Part shown: one piece after another, positions 18,190 to 25,664 of the stretch
Layout: each line of letters starts with the position of its first letter
Position numbering within the stretch: position 1 is the first letter of the stretch
DNA from: SIG607 sp045605385
GTDB lineage: Bacteria; Bacillota; Clostridia; Oscillospirales; Acutalibacteraceae
DNA: 64,000 nucleotides
Reading direction: 5' to 3'
NCBI GenBank assembly: GCA_045605385.1
Contig: JAZUPW010000005.1
Coordinates: 41,568-105,567 of the forward strand
Program-made: the position numbers and the translations under genes
Notes under the pieces: generated by a model
What the model saw: the letters and a program-made list of their open reading frames with translations, nothing else
What the model was told of the DNA's origin: nothing
Database searches by the model: none

Positions 18190-18312
18190 ATAATCTTAAT
18201 AGAGTGAGTTTAGTACCCCTGCATAATGTGCAGAACCAACCTTAGCGCCTGAGCCTAAGAGCCTGTGCCATTTAATCGTTAAATACGATTATGGTACAGG
18301 CTTTTCTTTTTT
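18190..18312 (+). promoter_or_regulatory. Structured leader ending in a terminator (attenuator or riboswitch candidate)
   Basis: The leader holds three hairpins: CTGCA/TGCAG (18219-18233), CTTAG/CTAAG (18241-18259), and a strong terminator in which GCCTGTGCCAT (18261-18271) pairs with ATGGTACAGGC (18291-18301) and is followed by TTTTCTTTTTT. The first gene starts 45 bases further on. This promoter-leader-terminator-gene order suggests conditional readthrough. I do not recognise a known riboswitch. Confidence 0.6.
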
Positions 18313-18356
18313 GAGGTTATTTGACGTGACCTAGCACAAAAATGAGGTGATCCTAT

Positions 18357-18551
18357 TTGCAAAACACATTGCAGAACAAACCAAAAGAAAGCGATATAAA
18401 AACAGAACGGCGACGATTCCTGTGTCCCTTGTGCGGCAAGAGCACGGTGTTATGGTTGCTTCCCGATACAGAGATTAAGAATCTGCCGATTAAATGCAAA
18501 CGATGCGGTAAAGAAAGTATCGTGAATGTCGAACCAATTACCGAACCTTAA
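18357..18551 (+). CDS. Cysteine-rich KTR domain protein
   Basis: A 64-residue zinc-ribbon-like protein with CPLCG and CKRCGKE, matching the Cys-rich KTR family that is common on conjugative and integrative elements of Firmicutes. In the family the stretch between the Cys pairs is KTRxKIREDTxLKNFPL; here it is STVLWLLPDTEIKNLPI, so the KTR tripeptide itself is not kept. TTG 18357 is the likely start, with GAGGTGA six bases upstream. Function unknown; its presence supports a mobile origin for the region. A hairpin terminator separates it from the TetR gene. Confidence 0.8.
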   Translation: MQNTLQNKPKESDIKTERRRFLCPLCGKSTVLWLLPDTEIKNLPIKCKRCGKESIVNVEPITEP

Positions 18552-18631
18552 AAATTATGTATCAGGCGACAATCTTAACGTAATTATATATGATACTCAC
18601 TCCCCTCGAATAGACTATGTGTAACCAAAAC

Positions 18632-18658
18632 ACAAACGCTGGGCGTTTGTAATTTTTT
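18632..18658 (+). terminator. Terminator between the KTR gene and the TetR gene
   Basis: ACAAACGC (18632-18639) pairs with GCGTTTGT (18643-18650), followed by AATTTTTT. Confidence 0.8.
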
Positions 18659-18693
18659 GCTGAAATTTGTAGTAAACACTTACAAAGGGGAAA

Positions 18694-19281
18694 ATGAAAA
18701 TGAAACAGGATGACTTACGCCAGGCACTCATAGATGGCACTATCCACGTTATTGCTCAGAACGGACTTGACAAAGCCACAACAAAAGCGATAAGCAATGC
18801 AACAGGCATTAACGAGGTGTATATATACCGTTTATTTGAAAACAAAGAGAAATTGTTTGAAAAAGCCTTCGAACATCTTGACAAACAACTGCTAGACAAA
18901 TGCTTGCTCCATATTGATGTTATGTATATGCGTGAGATGGATTACGAGACAAGATGCAGAATTTATTTTTTAGCAATATGGCGTTTCCTTGTTGGTAATA
19001 AAGACGAAATTCTAATGTATGTCCGTTATTATTTTTCACCGTATTTTAAGAAGTGCTCCGCCGAGATGCACAAGCAAAGATTTATGCCGCTTGTAAATAA
19101 ATTCAAGGATGCTTTTAAAGATGAAGCGGCTGTGTGGTTGATACTTAATCACATATTAAATGTAATGCTTGATTTCGCTGTAATGGTGCATAACGACGAG
19201 ATGCCCGAAAAGGATAATTACACCGAGCATGTGTTCCGTGTAATCTATCAATCTGTCAGGCAGTATTTTAAACACGAGTAA
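18694..19281 (+). CDS. TetR/AcrR family transcriptional regulator
   Basis: A 195-residue repressor-type regulator. The N-terminal helix-turn-helix is clear: AQNGLDKATTKAISNATGINEVYIYRLFENKEKLF, at about residues 17-50. The rest is the variable ligand-binding domain, helical and rich in aromatics, with no recognisable ligand. An AAAGGGG ribosome binding site precedes the start; ATG 18700 is an alternative two codons in. It sits 17 bases upstream of the signal peptidase gene and probably controls the SipW operon. Confidence 0.9.
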   Translation: MKMKQDDLRQALIDGTIHVIAQNGLDKATTKAISNATGINEVYIYRLFENKEKLFEKAFEHLDKQLLDKCLLHIDVMYMREMDYETRCRIYFLAIWRFLVGNKDEILMYVRYYFSPYFKKCSAEMHKQRFMPLVNKFKDAFKDEAAVWLILNHILNVMLDFAVMVHNDEMPEKDNYTEHVFRVIYQSVRQYFKHE

Positions 19282-19298
19282 GGAGATAATACAAAGCT

Positions 19299-19832
19299 AT
19301 GAACCCTAAAACAAGAAAGTTATTAAAAGTTATCTCTAATGTGTTGGTGATAGTAGTTGTGATATTAGCCATTCTGCTTCATGGTATGCGGTTTGTAGGC
19401 CTAAAGCCTTACTCTGTTTTGTCCGGCTCGATGCAATCGGTGTATCCTACAGGTTCTCTCCTTTACATAAAGGGTGTAAATCCCGAAACATTAAAGGTCG
19501 GTGATGTTATCACCTATAAGATGGCAGGCGGTACTCTTTGTACCCACCGTATTATCGAGATTGTTCCTGATGAAGATAATCCCGATATTGTTCGTTTCCG
19601 TACAAAAGGTGATGAAAACGATACAGCAGATCCACTTGTTGATTACGATAAAGTTGTCGGAAAGGCTGTGTTCTGTATACCGCTGCTCGGATATCTTGCC
19701 ACTTATATGGCAGTACCGCCCGGAAAATACATAGCCATCACCGTTGCTATTTCACTTGTTCTTATTGAAATAATGATAAGCCTTATTCTTGACGACAAGG
19801 ATAAAAAGAAAGTCCACACAAAGCAAAATTAA
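19299..19832 (+). CDS. sipW: SipW-type signal peptidase I
   Basis: A 177-residue membrane-bound signal peptidase of the SipW (ER-like) type, which uses a Ser-His pair. The serine is S44 in VLSGSMQ and the histidine is H83 in CTHRI. One N-terminal helix (residues about 10-28) and one C-terminal helix (about 145-163) flank the catalytic domain. In Bacillus SipW matures TasA and TapA fibre proteins. Here at least four following genes encode proteins with the matching signal pattern, so they are the expected substrates. Confidence 0.93.
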   Translation: MNPKTRKLLKVISNVLVIVVVILAILLHGMRFVGLKPYSVLSGSMQSVYPTGSLLYIKGVNPETLKVGDVITYKMAGGTLCTHRIIEIVPDEDNPDIVRFRTKGDENDTADPLVDYDKVVGKAVFCIPLLGYLATYMAVPPGKYIAITVAISLVLIEIMISLILDDKDKKKVHTKQN

Positions 19833-19859
19833 ATTTTAAATAAAAAAGGAGACATTGTT

Positions 19860-20513
19860 ATGAAAAAGTCAAAAATTTTAATCACAGTATTTTGCGCGGT
19901 ATTGCTGGTTACTGTATCTGTTTTAGGTACGTTAGCTTACCTTACCAGTCAAGATGAAGTGGTAAACACATTTACCGTAGGTAAAGTAAAAATCTCTTTG
20001 GATGAAGCGGCAGTAAATGCTGACGGAACTGAAATAGCAGGTGCCGACCGCGTAAAAGAGAACAATTACCATCTTGTTCCCGGTCAGACCTATGTTAAAG
20101 ACCCCACTTTAACCGTTAAAGCAAAGAGTGAAGATTCTTATGTTCGTATGCTACTTACCATTAACTGTGCTGATGAGTTTGATGCGATTTACGCACCTAA
20201 TAAGGCTGACCTTACCACAATTTTTAATGGTTACGACGCAACAAATTGGATTTATGAAACCGTGACCAGAGATACTGCGAAAAACACGATTACATATGAG
20301 TTTAGATACAAAGAGATTGTTACAAAGTCGGAAACTGATACCAAGTTAAGTGCTCTCTTTAATTCTATCACCGTTCCTAGTGCTTTTGATAGCAAGGATA
20401 TGGAATCTATCTCTGACCTTAAAATCACAGTTATCGGTCACGCTATTCAGGCCAACGGCTTTACAGATACTAATGCTGCCTGGACTGCTTTTAATGAGCA
20501 GATTAACGGCTAA
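19860..20513 (+). CDS. TasA/camelysin-like SipW substrate 1
   Basis: A 217-residue secreted protein. The signal region ends in the SipW-type pattern LGTLAYLTSQDEVVNTFTVGKV, so cleavage is expected near the alanine of LAYLT. The mature part has the TasA/CotN-like features YHLVPGQTYVKDPTLTVKA and a C-terminal VIGHAIQANGF segment. Likely an extracellular fibre subunit, by family analogy. It is 27 bases downstream of sipW, with GGAGAC as ribosome binding site. Confidence 0.87.
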   Translation: MKKSKILITVFCAVLLVTVSVLGTLAYLTSQDEVVNTFTVGKVKISLDEAAVNADGTEIAGADRVKENNYHLVPGQTYVKDPTLTVKAKSEDSYVRMLLTINCADEFDAIYAPNKADLTTIFNGYDATNWIYETVTRDTAKNTITYEFRYKEIVTKSETDTKLSALFNSITVPSAFDSKDMESISDLKITVIGHAIQANGFTDTNAAWTAFNEQING

Positions 20514-20599
20514 TCTAATTCAATGCTTTCAAGCAGACGGTTAAATTCGTGTTTCTCCGCCTGTTGAAATATAAACTTGAAGAAAGGAGGAACACGATA

Positions 20600-21226
20600 A
20601 TGAGAGGAAAACATTGTAAAAAAAGCCTGAAGCTCGGCAGTAAAAAGATAGCGCTTATGCTTGTTTGCCTTGCTCTCGTTTTTTGCACTGTTATTGGTGG
20701 TACTTTGGCTTGGCTCGTTGCCGAAACCAAACCGGTTGTTAACACCTTTACCTACGGCGATATCAATATCACTCTCCACGAGACCGACACCAATAAAGAT
20801 GGTGATGATGATCCAAACACCAACACCTACCCAATGGTTCCCGGTCATACTATCACTAAAGACCCCAAGGTTACCTTTAAGGCTAACAGCGAAGATGCTT
20901 GGTTGTTTGTAAAGTTTGAAAAGACAAATGACTTTGATAAGTTTATGACCTACGAGATGGCAGACGGTTGGACTAAGCTTGACAATGTGGACGGTGTATA
21001 TTACAGAGAAGCATCAAAAGCAGTTCAAGATGCTGAATTCACTGTAATTAAAGATGATACCGTTACCGTAAAAGGCGAAGTTACCAAGGAAATGCTCAAT
21101 GCCTTAGATAAAGAAGGCGCAAGCAATTATCCTAAACTTATTGTTACCGCTTATGCGGTACAGCGTGACAGCAATATCACCACGGCTGCTGACGCTTGGG
21201 CAAAAACCCAACCCGTAAATCCGTAA
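20600..21226 (+). CDS. TasA/camelysin-like SipW substrate 2
   Basis: A 208-residue secreted protein with a basic start, a hydrophobic helix and the SipW pattern IGGTLAWLVAETKPVVNTF. The mature part repeats the family layout: TYPMVPGHTITKDPKVTFKA, a DAWLFVKFE strand and a C-terminal VTAYAVQRDSN segment. ATG 20600 is chosen because GAAAGGAGGAACACG lies just upstream. It is a paralogue of the preceding gene, with low identity outside these motifs. Confidence 0.85.
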   Translation: MRGKHCKKSLKLGSKKIALMLVCLALVFCTVIGGTLAWLVAETKPVVNTFTYGDINITLHETDTNKDGDDDPNTNTYPMVPGHTITKDPKVTFKANSEDAWLFVKFEKTNDFDKFMTYEMADGWTKLDNVDGVYYREASKAVQDAEFTVIKDDTVTVKGEVTKEMLNALDKEGASNYPKLIVTAYAVQRDSNITTAADAWAKTQPVNP

Positions 21227-21282
21227 TGTAAACGGAGAATCCGTTGCATAATAAAAACTATTTAATTGAAAGGAAAAACACT

Positions 21283-22800
21283 ATGAAACTTAAGAATGTT
21301 TTACTTACAGGTTTAAGCTTTGTTCTCGCAGCAACAGTTGCTATCGGCGGAACTTTTGCTTATCTCACAAGCACTGATGATGACGTAAACGTAATGACTC
21401 TCGGCAATGTGTCAATTGCTCAGCATGAGTATGAGCGTGCGACCAACACCGATGGCTCTTATGAAACCAAAGAGATCGACGGTGTAACCAGCTATGTGCT
21501 GAAGGACTTCACTCAGGGCAAGCCCCTGCTGCCTATCGTTGGTGATCCTAACGAGCCCGGCAACAGCCCCGCTTATGCCGGCTTCGACAACACTATTGTC
21601 CGTATGACTCAGGTCGATTCCTACGGCAGTATGCAGGTGTTTGCAGGCAAGAATGCGCAGGATAAGTTTGTGACTGTCGAGAACACCGGCAAGAGCGACG
21701 CCTATGTGCGTACCCTCGTTGCAATTGAGTGTGGAACCGGCAATCCCGCGCTTATCGGAACCGGTGACCGTTGTGTTGCCGCTGATCAAGCAGCAAGCAG
21801 CACCATGCCTTGGATCGAGTACCAGATCGGTAAGATCGTAATTGACAACAACACCTACCTCCTCTGCGAGTACGTATATCGTGGAGCAAGCGACGTTAAC
21901 CGTCACATAAACGGTATTCTCCCCGCAGGCGATACTACTTATCCCAGCCTTTGCCAGGTTTATCTGAAGCACAATGCTACTAACGAGGATATGGTTGCTA
22001 TCGATGGTAACGGCAACGGCACCCTCGATATCCTCGTATTCTCTCAGGCTGTTCAGGCTGCCGGCTTTGCTAATGCAGAAACCGCTCTTGATACCGCATT
22101 TGGCGATATCACTACTACTAATCATCCTTGGACTGACGGCGTTTCTATTCCCACTGTTGTAGGCACTGCAGATGAGCTTGTTGCAGCTCTGGAGAATGGT
22201 GAGGATGTTGTTCTTACTGATGACGTTAAGATCGATCCCGCAGGAATGAGCAACGCTTATGGCACCACCGGTATCAATGTAAAGAACGGCCAGACAATCG
22301 ACGGAAACGGCAACACTCTCGACATTAAGGGCGCAGGCGGTACTTGGGACTCCGGCATTAACACCACTGGCGGCCTTATCAAGAACATCACTGTTACCGG
22401 CTCTTTCCGTGGTATCTTCATCAACCACAACAGCTCCCACTCTGAGCCTGTGGTTCTTGAGAATGTTATCATCGACGGAACTACTTACACCATCTCCTGC
22501 GACCAGGGTATGAATCAGACCCTTACCGCTACCAACTCCACCTTCAATGGTTGGACCAGCTTTGCAGCTACTCTTGGCGAAGCAACCTTCATCGATTGTA
22601 GCTTCGGCGAAGGCAACGGCTATGCATACTGCCGTCCTTACGCTCCTACTACCTTCGTAGGATGTGATTTCGAGGCTGGCTATACTCTCGACCCGAGAGC
22701 TGACGTGACCTTAGAAAACTGCACCTTGAACGGCGTTGCTTTGACCGACGCTAACATTGCAGAGTTGGTTACAGACACTGCAAAGGTAACAGTAAAGTAA
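21283..22800 (+). CDS. SipW substrate 3 with a C-terminal beta-helix-like domain
   Basis: A 505-residue secreted protein. The SipW signal pattern IGGTFAYLTSTDDDVNVMTLGNV is at about residues 23-45, followed by a CalY/TasA-like domain to about residue 290 (KFVTVENTGKSDAYVRTLVA, then ILVFSQAVQAAGF). The C-terminal 200 residues look like a right-handed beta-helix (TIDGNGNTLDIKG, GLIKNITVTG, VVLENVIIDG, ATFIDCSFGEG), a fold used for adhesion or glycan binding. ATG 21283 follows GAAAGGAAAAACACT. From about 21.44 kb codons shift to C-ending types unlike the neighbouring genes, a sign of transfer or recombination. Confidence 0.85.
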   Translation: MKLKNVLLTGLSFVLAATVAIGGTFAYLTSTDDDVNVMTLGNVSIAQHEYERATNTDGSYETKEIDGVTSYVLKDFTQGKPLLPIVGDPNEPGNSPAYAGFDNTIVRMTQVDSYGSMQVFAGKNAQDKFVTVENTGKSDAYVRTLVAIECGTGNPALIGTGDRCVAADQAASSTMPWIEYQIGKIVIDNNTYLLCEYVYRGASDVNRHINGILPAGDTTYPSLCQVYLKHNATNEDMVAIDGNGNGTLDILVFSQAVQAAGFANAETALDTAFGDITTTNHPWTDGVSIPTVVGTADELVAALENGEDVVLTDDVKIDPAGMSNAYGTTGINVKNGQTIDGNGNTLDIKGAGGTWDSGINTTGGLIKNITVTGSFRGIFINHNSSHSEPVVLENVIIDGTTYTISCDQGMNQTLTATNSTFNGWTSFAATLGEATFIDCSFGEGNGYAYCRPYAPTTFVGCDFEAGYTLDPRADVTLENCTLNGVALTDANIAELVTDTAKVTVK

Positions 22801-22814
22801 TTATTTAAGTCCGT

Positions 22815-22883
22815 CCTAACTCCCCTCGGGGAGTTAGGCGGCAATCAAAGCACATAAGCAACCGTTTGTGTGTTTTGATTGCC
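22815..22883 (+). repeat. Two-hairpin intergenic element A
   Basis: Hairpin 1 is CCTAACTCCCC/GGGGAGTTAGG (22815-22838). Hairpin 2 has arms GGCAATCAAA (22840-22849) and TTTGATTGCC (22874-22883) with CACA/TGTG inside. Related elements lie at 24983-25074 and 25563-25642. Confidence 0.7.
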
Positions 22884-22977
22884 GAAAGGCATAAATCTTT
22901 CTTCGATATAAGACCTGCAGGATCGAAGAAAAGTTAAGTCTTGAATGCAGGCAAATATCAAAAGGAGGCATACATAT

Positions 22978-24948
22978 ATGTCAAAACTCAAAAAGGTGCT
23001 CTTAATGTGTACCGCATACGTGCTTGTTGCTGCGCTTGCTATCGGCGGCACCATTGCATACTTACAGGATGACGATAGCGACGTAAACGTCATGACCCTC
23101 GGCAATGTAAAGATCGAGCAGCACGAGTATGAGCGTGAGGTCGATGCAAATGGTAACTATGTTGTGGATAGCAGCGTAGGAGGCTATAAGCTCCAGCCCT
23201 TTACTCAGGATAAACCCTTGTATCCTGCTACTATTCCAACAAACTCCGCTGAGTGGACTTACGGTAGCGCCAACGCAATGTTCGAGCAGGTCGGCGCAAA
23301 CGGCGGCGGAATGAATGTGTTTGTTGAACCCAATGCCGTTGATAAGTTCGTCTTTGTTGAGAACACCGGCAAGACCGATGCCTATGTCCGTACCCTTATT
23401 GCTTTCGAGTCTGGTTCTCTTAGCGTTGAAGAATGGGATGAAGTAGTTAGCACTTCTTACCATTTTTCGTGGGGTGATCCTGTTGTAATCGGCTCCATTA
23501 CCGTAGAAAACAATAACTACGAAGTGCTGGAGTATACCTATAAGGGCAGACCCGACAAGGGCTTCCATGAAAATGGTATTCTTCCTGCAGGTGAAGTTAC
23601 CCAGTGCAGCTTGGGTCAGGTTTATATGCGCTCCACCGCTACCAACGAGGATTGCGAAGCTATCGATGGCAACAAGAACGGCAAATATGACATCCTTGTT
23701 CTCTCTCAGGCTGTTCAGGCTACCGGTTTTGCTGATGCAAAGACTGCTCTCGATACCGCTTTTGGTAAGTCCTCTGAAAAGGCTGCTGAGTGGTTTAACG
23801 GCGTATGGGCAAAGCACGTTCCCGATTTATGGGACGGCAGTGTTGATACCACCTGGTACAACGACACCGATACCGAGTTCACCCTGACCACGGCTGAACA
23901 GCTTGCAGGTTTTGCAAAACTGGTTGATGGCGGTAACACCTTCACCAGCAAGACCGTGAAGCTGGACAAGAATCTGGATCTGTACGCAGAAGACGCAAAT
24001 GGCGAACCGATCAGCTTTGAACCCATTGGCTCCTTCAGTGACGATAAGGCATTCGAGGGAACCTTCGACGGTCAGGGCCACACCATCTCCAATCTGTATC
24101 AAAACGGTTGGGCTCTGGCAAACGGCTACTGGGATGGTCCTGAGTACGGTATGGGTCTGTTCAGTCTGGTAGAAAACGCTACCGTTAAGAACCTGAACTT
24201 TGACGGTGCCGACCTTCCCACCGAAGCCAACATCATCGGTGTCGTAGCAGGCGGCGCAGCAAATTGCGTGTTCGAAAACATCAATATTACGGGCGCATAT
24301 CTGGGCAACCATTCCTGGTATAGCGGCGGTGCGATCGGTTGGGCAGAAGGAGACGTAAAGCTCATCAACTGCGACATCGATGCTACCTCCGTTGTCTCCT
24401 CCCAATGGGGTGATTTCAACAACGCCAACGGCGGTCTGATCGGTGGTATTGATGGTACCTCCACGATCTACCTGAAGGACTGCGACGTAGCCTGTGTTAT
24501 TGATGCTTACAACGACGTTACCTCTGCATATGAATGGTATTCTTACCGCAGCTGCGGTATGCTGATCGGCGACACCGCCCAAAAGGACGATCCCGACGGG
24601 GATAACGTTGGTGATGCCATTGCTCCCAATCTCACCTGCGAGAACGTGACCGTTACCTACGGCACTTGGGCAAATTACCACTACTGTGAGTTCGGTTCTG
24701 CCGGATATCCCTTCTGCAGAGTAGAGGCCGGCGAAAGCACCGGTGCTTACGGTAATGCAAGAGTCGGCGAATACACCGATGCCAACGGCAACAAGGTTGT
24801 GGACGATAACCACGCTCATAATACCGGTGAGAAGCACAACGAACTGATCGTGTTTGACCAGCTTTACGGCGGAGCGACCGGAGACCGTTACTGCACCTAC
24901 GGCACGGCTACTCACAACGGCGTAACCGTGATCTACAACAATAAATAA
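22978..24948 (+). CDS. SipW substrate 4 with a C-terminal GLUG-like repeat domain
   Basis: A 656-residue secreted protein. The N-terminal 280 residues are a paralogue of substrate 3, with the signal pattern IGGTIAYLQDDDSDVNVMTLGNV and the DKFVFVENTGKTDAYVRTLIA core. The C-terminal 370 residues are different: FTLTTAEQLAGFAKLVDGG, FEGTFDGQGHTISNLYQ, MGLFSLVENATVKNLNFDG and GGLIGGIDG. These are the motifs of GLUG-type repeats found in secreted adhesins. ATG 22978 follows AAAAGGAGGCATACAT. Codon use is C- and G-rich compared with the rest of the window. Together with substrate 3 it shows a constant head with exchangeable tails. Confidence 0.85.
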   Translation: MSKLKKVLLMCTAYVLVAALAIGGTIAYLQDDDSDVNVMTLGNVKIEQHEYEREVDANGNYVVDSSVGGYKLQPFTQDKPLYPATIPTNSAEWTYGSANAMFEQVGANGGGMNVFVEPNAVDKFVFVENTGKTDAYVRTLIAFESGSLSVEEWDEVVSTSYHFSWGDPVVIGSITVENNNYEVLEYTYKGRPDKGFHENGILPAGEVTQCSLGQVYMRSTATNEDCEAIDGNKNGKYDILVLSQAVQATGFADAKTALDTAFGKSSEKAAEWFNGVWAKHVPDLWDGSVDTTWYNDTDTEFTLTTAEQLAGFAKLVDGGNTFTSKTVKLDKNLDLYAEDANGEPISFEPIGSFSDDKAFEGTFDGQGHTISNLYQNGWALANGYWDGPEYGMGLFSLVENATVKNLNFDGADLPTEANIIGVVAGGAANCVFENINITGAYLGNHSWYSGGAIGWAEGDVKLINCDIDATSVVSSQWGDFNNANGGLIGGIDGTSTIYLKDCDVACVIDAYNDVTSAYEWYSYRSCGMLIGDTAQKDDPDGDNVGDAIAPNLTCENVTVTYGTWANYHYCEFGSAGYPFCRVEAGESTGAYGNARVGEYTDANGNKVVDDNHAHNTGEKHNELIVFDQLYGGATGDRYCTYGTATHNGVTVIYNNK

Positions 24949-24982
24949 TTTTAGTGTTCTGTCTTGTTCATATTAAGTCCAG

Positions 24983-25074
24983 CCATCCCCTTCGGGGGAT
25001 GGGTGGCAATCAAAGGGCACAACTTGAAGTGATAAGTAATAGTGAAGAAGTAATAGGTTGTGCCTTTTGATTGC
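24983..25074 (+). repeat. Two-hairpin intergenic element B
   Basis: Hairpin 1 is CCATCCCC/GGGGATGG (24983-25002). Hairpin 2 has an 18-base stem with one G-U pair: 5' arm 25006-25023, 3' arm 25057-25074, around a purine-rich loop. Same layout as elements A and C but different stem sequence. Confidence 0.7.
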
Positions 25075-25134
25075 TGATGTACAGTATAAAATAATCAAGG
25101 AAAAGTATTTTTTGTTAAAGCGAGTTGATTCCAG

Positions 25135-25266
25135 TTGTTACAATTTATTTTAGGCACCGTGGTTGGCGGCATTGTAGGTTTTGCGGTTTGTGCCATTTGC
25201 AGTGTCGCTGGAACTGATGACCGCACTAGCACAGAGACAGGAGAAGAAGATGCCCCAAGCAAATAA
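25135..25266 (+). CDS. Tiny single-helix membrane protein (DUF3789-like)
   Basis: A 43-residue protein starting at TTG 25135: a glycine-rich hydrophobic helix (LGTVVGGIVGFAVCAICSV) followed by an acidic tail ending in EEDAPSK. This closely resembles the DUF3789 family of small membrane proteins found on integrative and conjugative elements of Firmicutes. The start is uncertain because the ribosome binding site is weak. The reading frame overlaps the next gene by 17 bases, which suggests translational coupling. Function unknown. Confidence 0.6.
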   Translation: MLQFILGTVVGGIVGFAVCAICSVAGTDDRTSTETGEEDAPSK

Positions 25267-25480
25267 TTCCGACACCGATCTTTATGTGCTCATTGGCATT
25301 ATTGCCGCATTTTTTCTGTTTTTATTGTTGTTTGGTTTGATTTCGTTCTTCAACGAGTTTTATCGGGAACTTAAATACATAAATTGCGAAATTAAACGAA
25401 CTAGCGGTTCTGAACGACGTTATTGGATACGACAAAGACGAAGATTATGGTTATCCTTAATTCCGTTTGTGAAATATTAA
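25250..25480 (+). CDS. Small membrane protein typical of integrative elements
   Basis: A 76-residue protein starting at ATG 25250 with GGAGA upstream. Residues about 14-35 form one membrane helix (LIGIIAAFFLFLLLFGLISFF as a hydrophobic run), followed by a conserved-looking basic tail with RELKYINCEI, RRYWIRQRRR and a final LIPFVKY. I have seen this layout in hypothetical proteins of conjugative elements, but no function is known. It overlaps the DUF3789-like gene by 17 bases. Confidence 0.7.
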   Translation: MPQANNSDTDLYVLIGIIAAFFLFLLLFGLISFFNEFYRELKYINCEIKRTSGSERRYWIRQRRRLWLSLIPFVKY

Positions 25481-25562
25481 TTTACTTACAACTGAGGTTT
25501 TCTCCGAAGTGAGCGTGGTAATAAAATTTGTCTTGTCTTCAAACAATTTTACCTCGTGCCGT

Positions 25563-25642
25563 CCCATATTTCATAGATGGGCGTCAATTAAAGGGCATAA
25601 AGAATGCCTTTGTGCCCTTTAATTGCTGATAATTCTTTTTTC
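25563..25642 (+). repeat. Two-hairpin intergenic element C
   Basis: Hairpin 1 is CCCAT/ATGGG (25563-25581). Hairpin 2 is a perfect 13-base stem, CAATTAAAGGGCA (25585-25597) with 25613-25625, and is followed by a T run at 25636-25642, so it could terminate transcription just before the next gene. Confidence 0.65.
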
Positions 25643-25664
25643 CTTTTGCAAGGAGGCAAATACA

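Noticed and set aside
21412..22440. Long open frame on the minus strand (342 codons) opposite SipW substrate 3
   Set aside because: It arises from the C- and G-ending codons of the plus-strand gene, has no ribosome binding site and no recognisable domain. The same holds for the 362-codon frame at 23827-24915.
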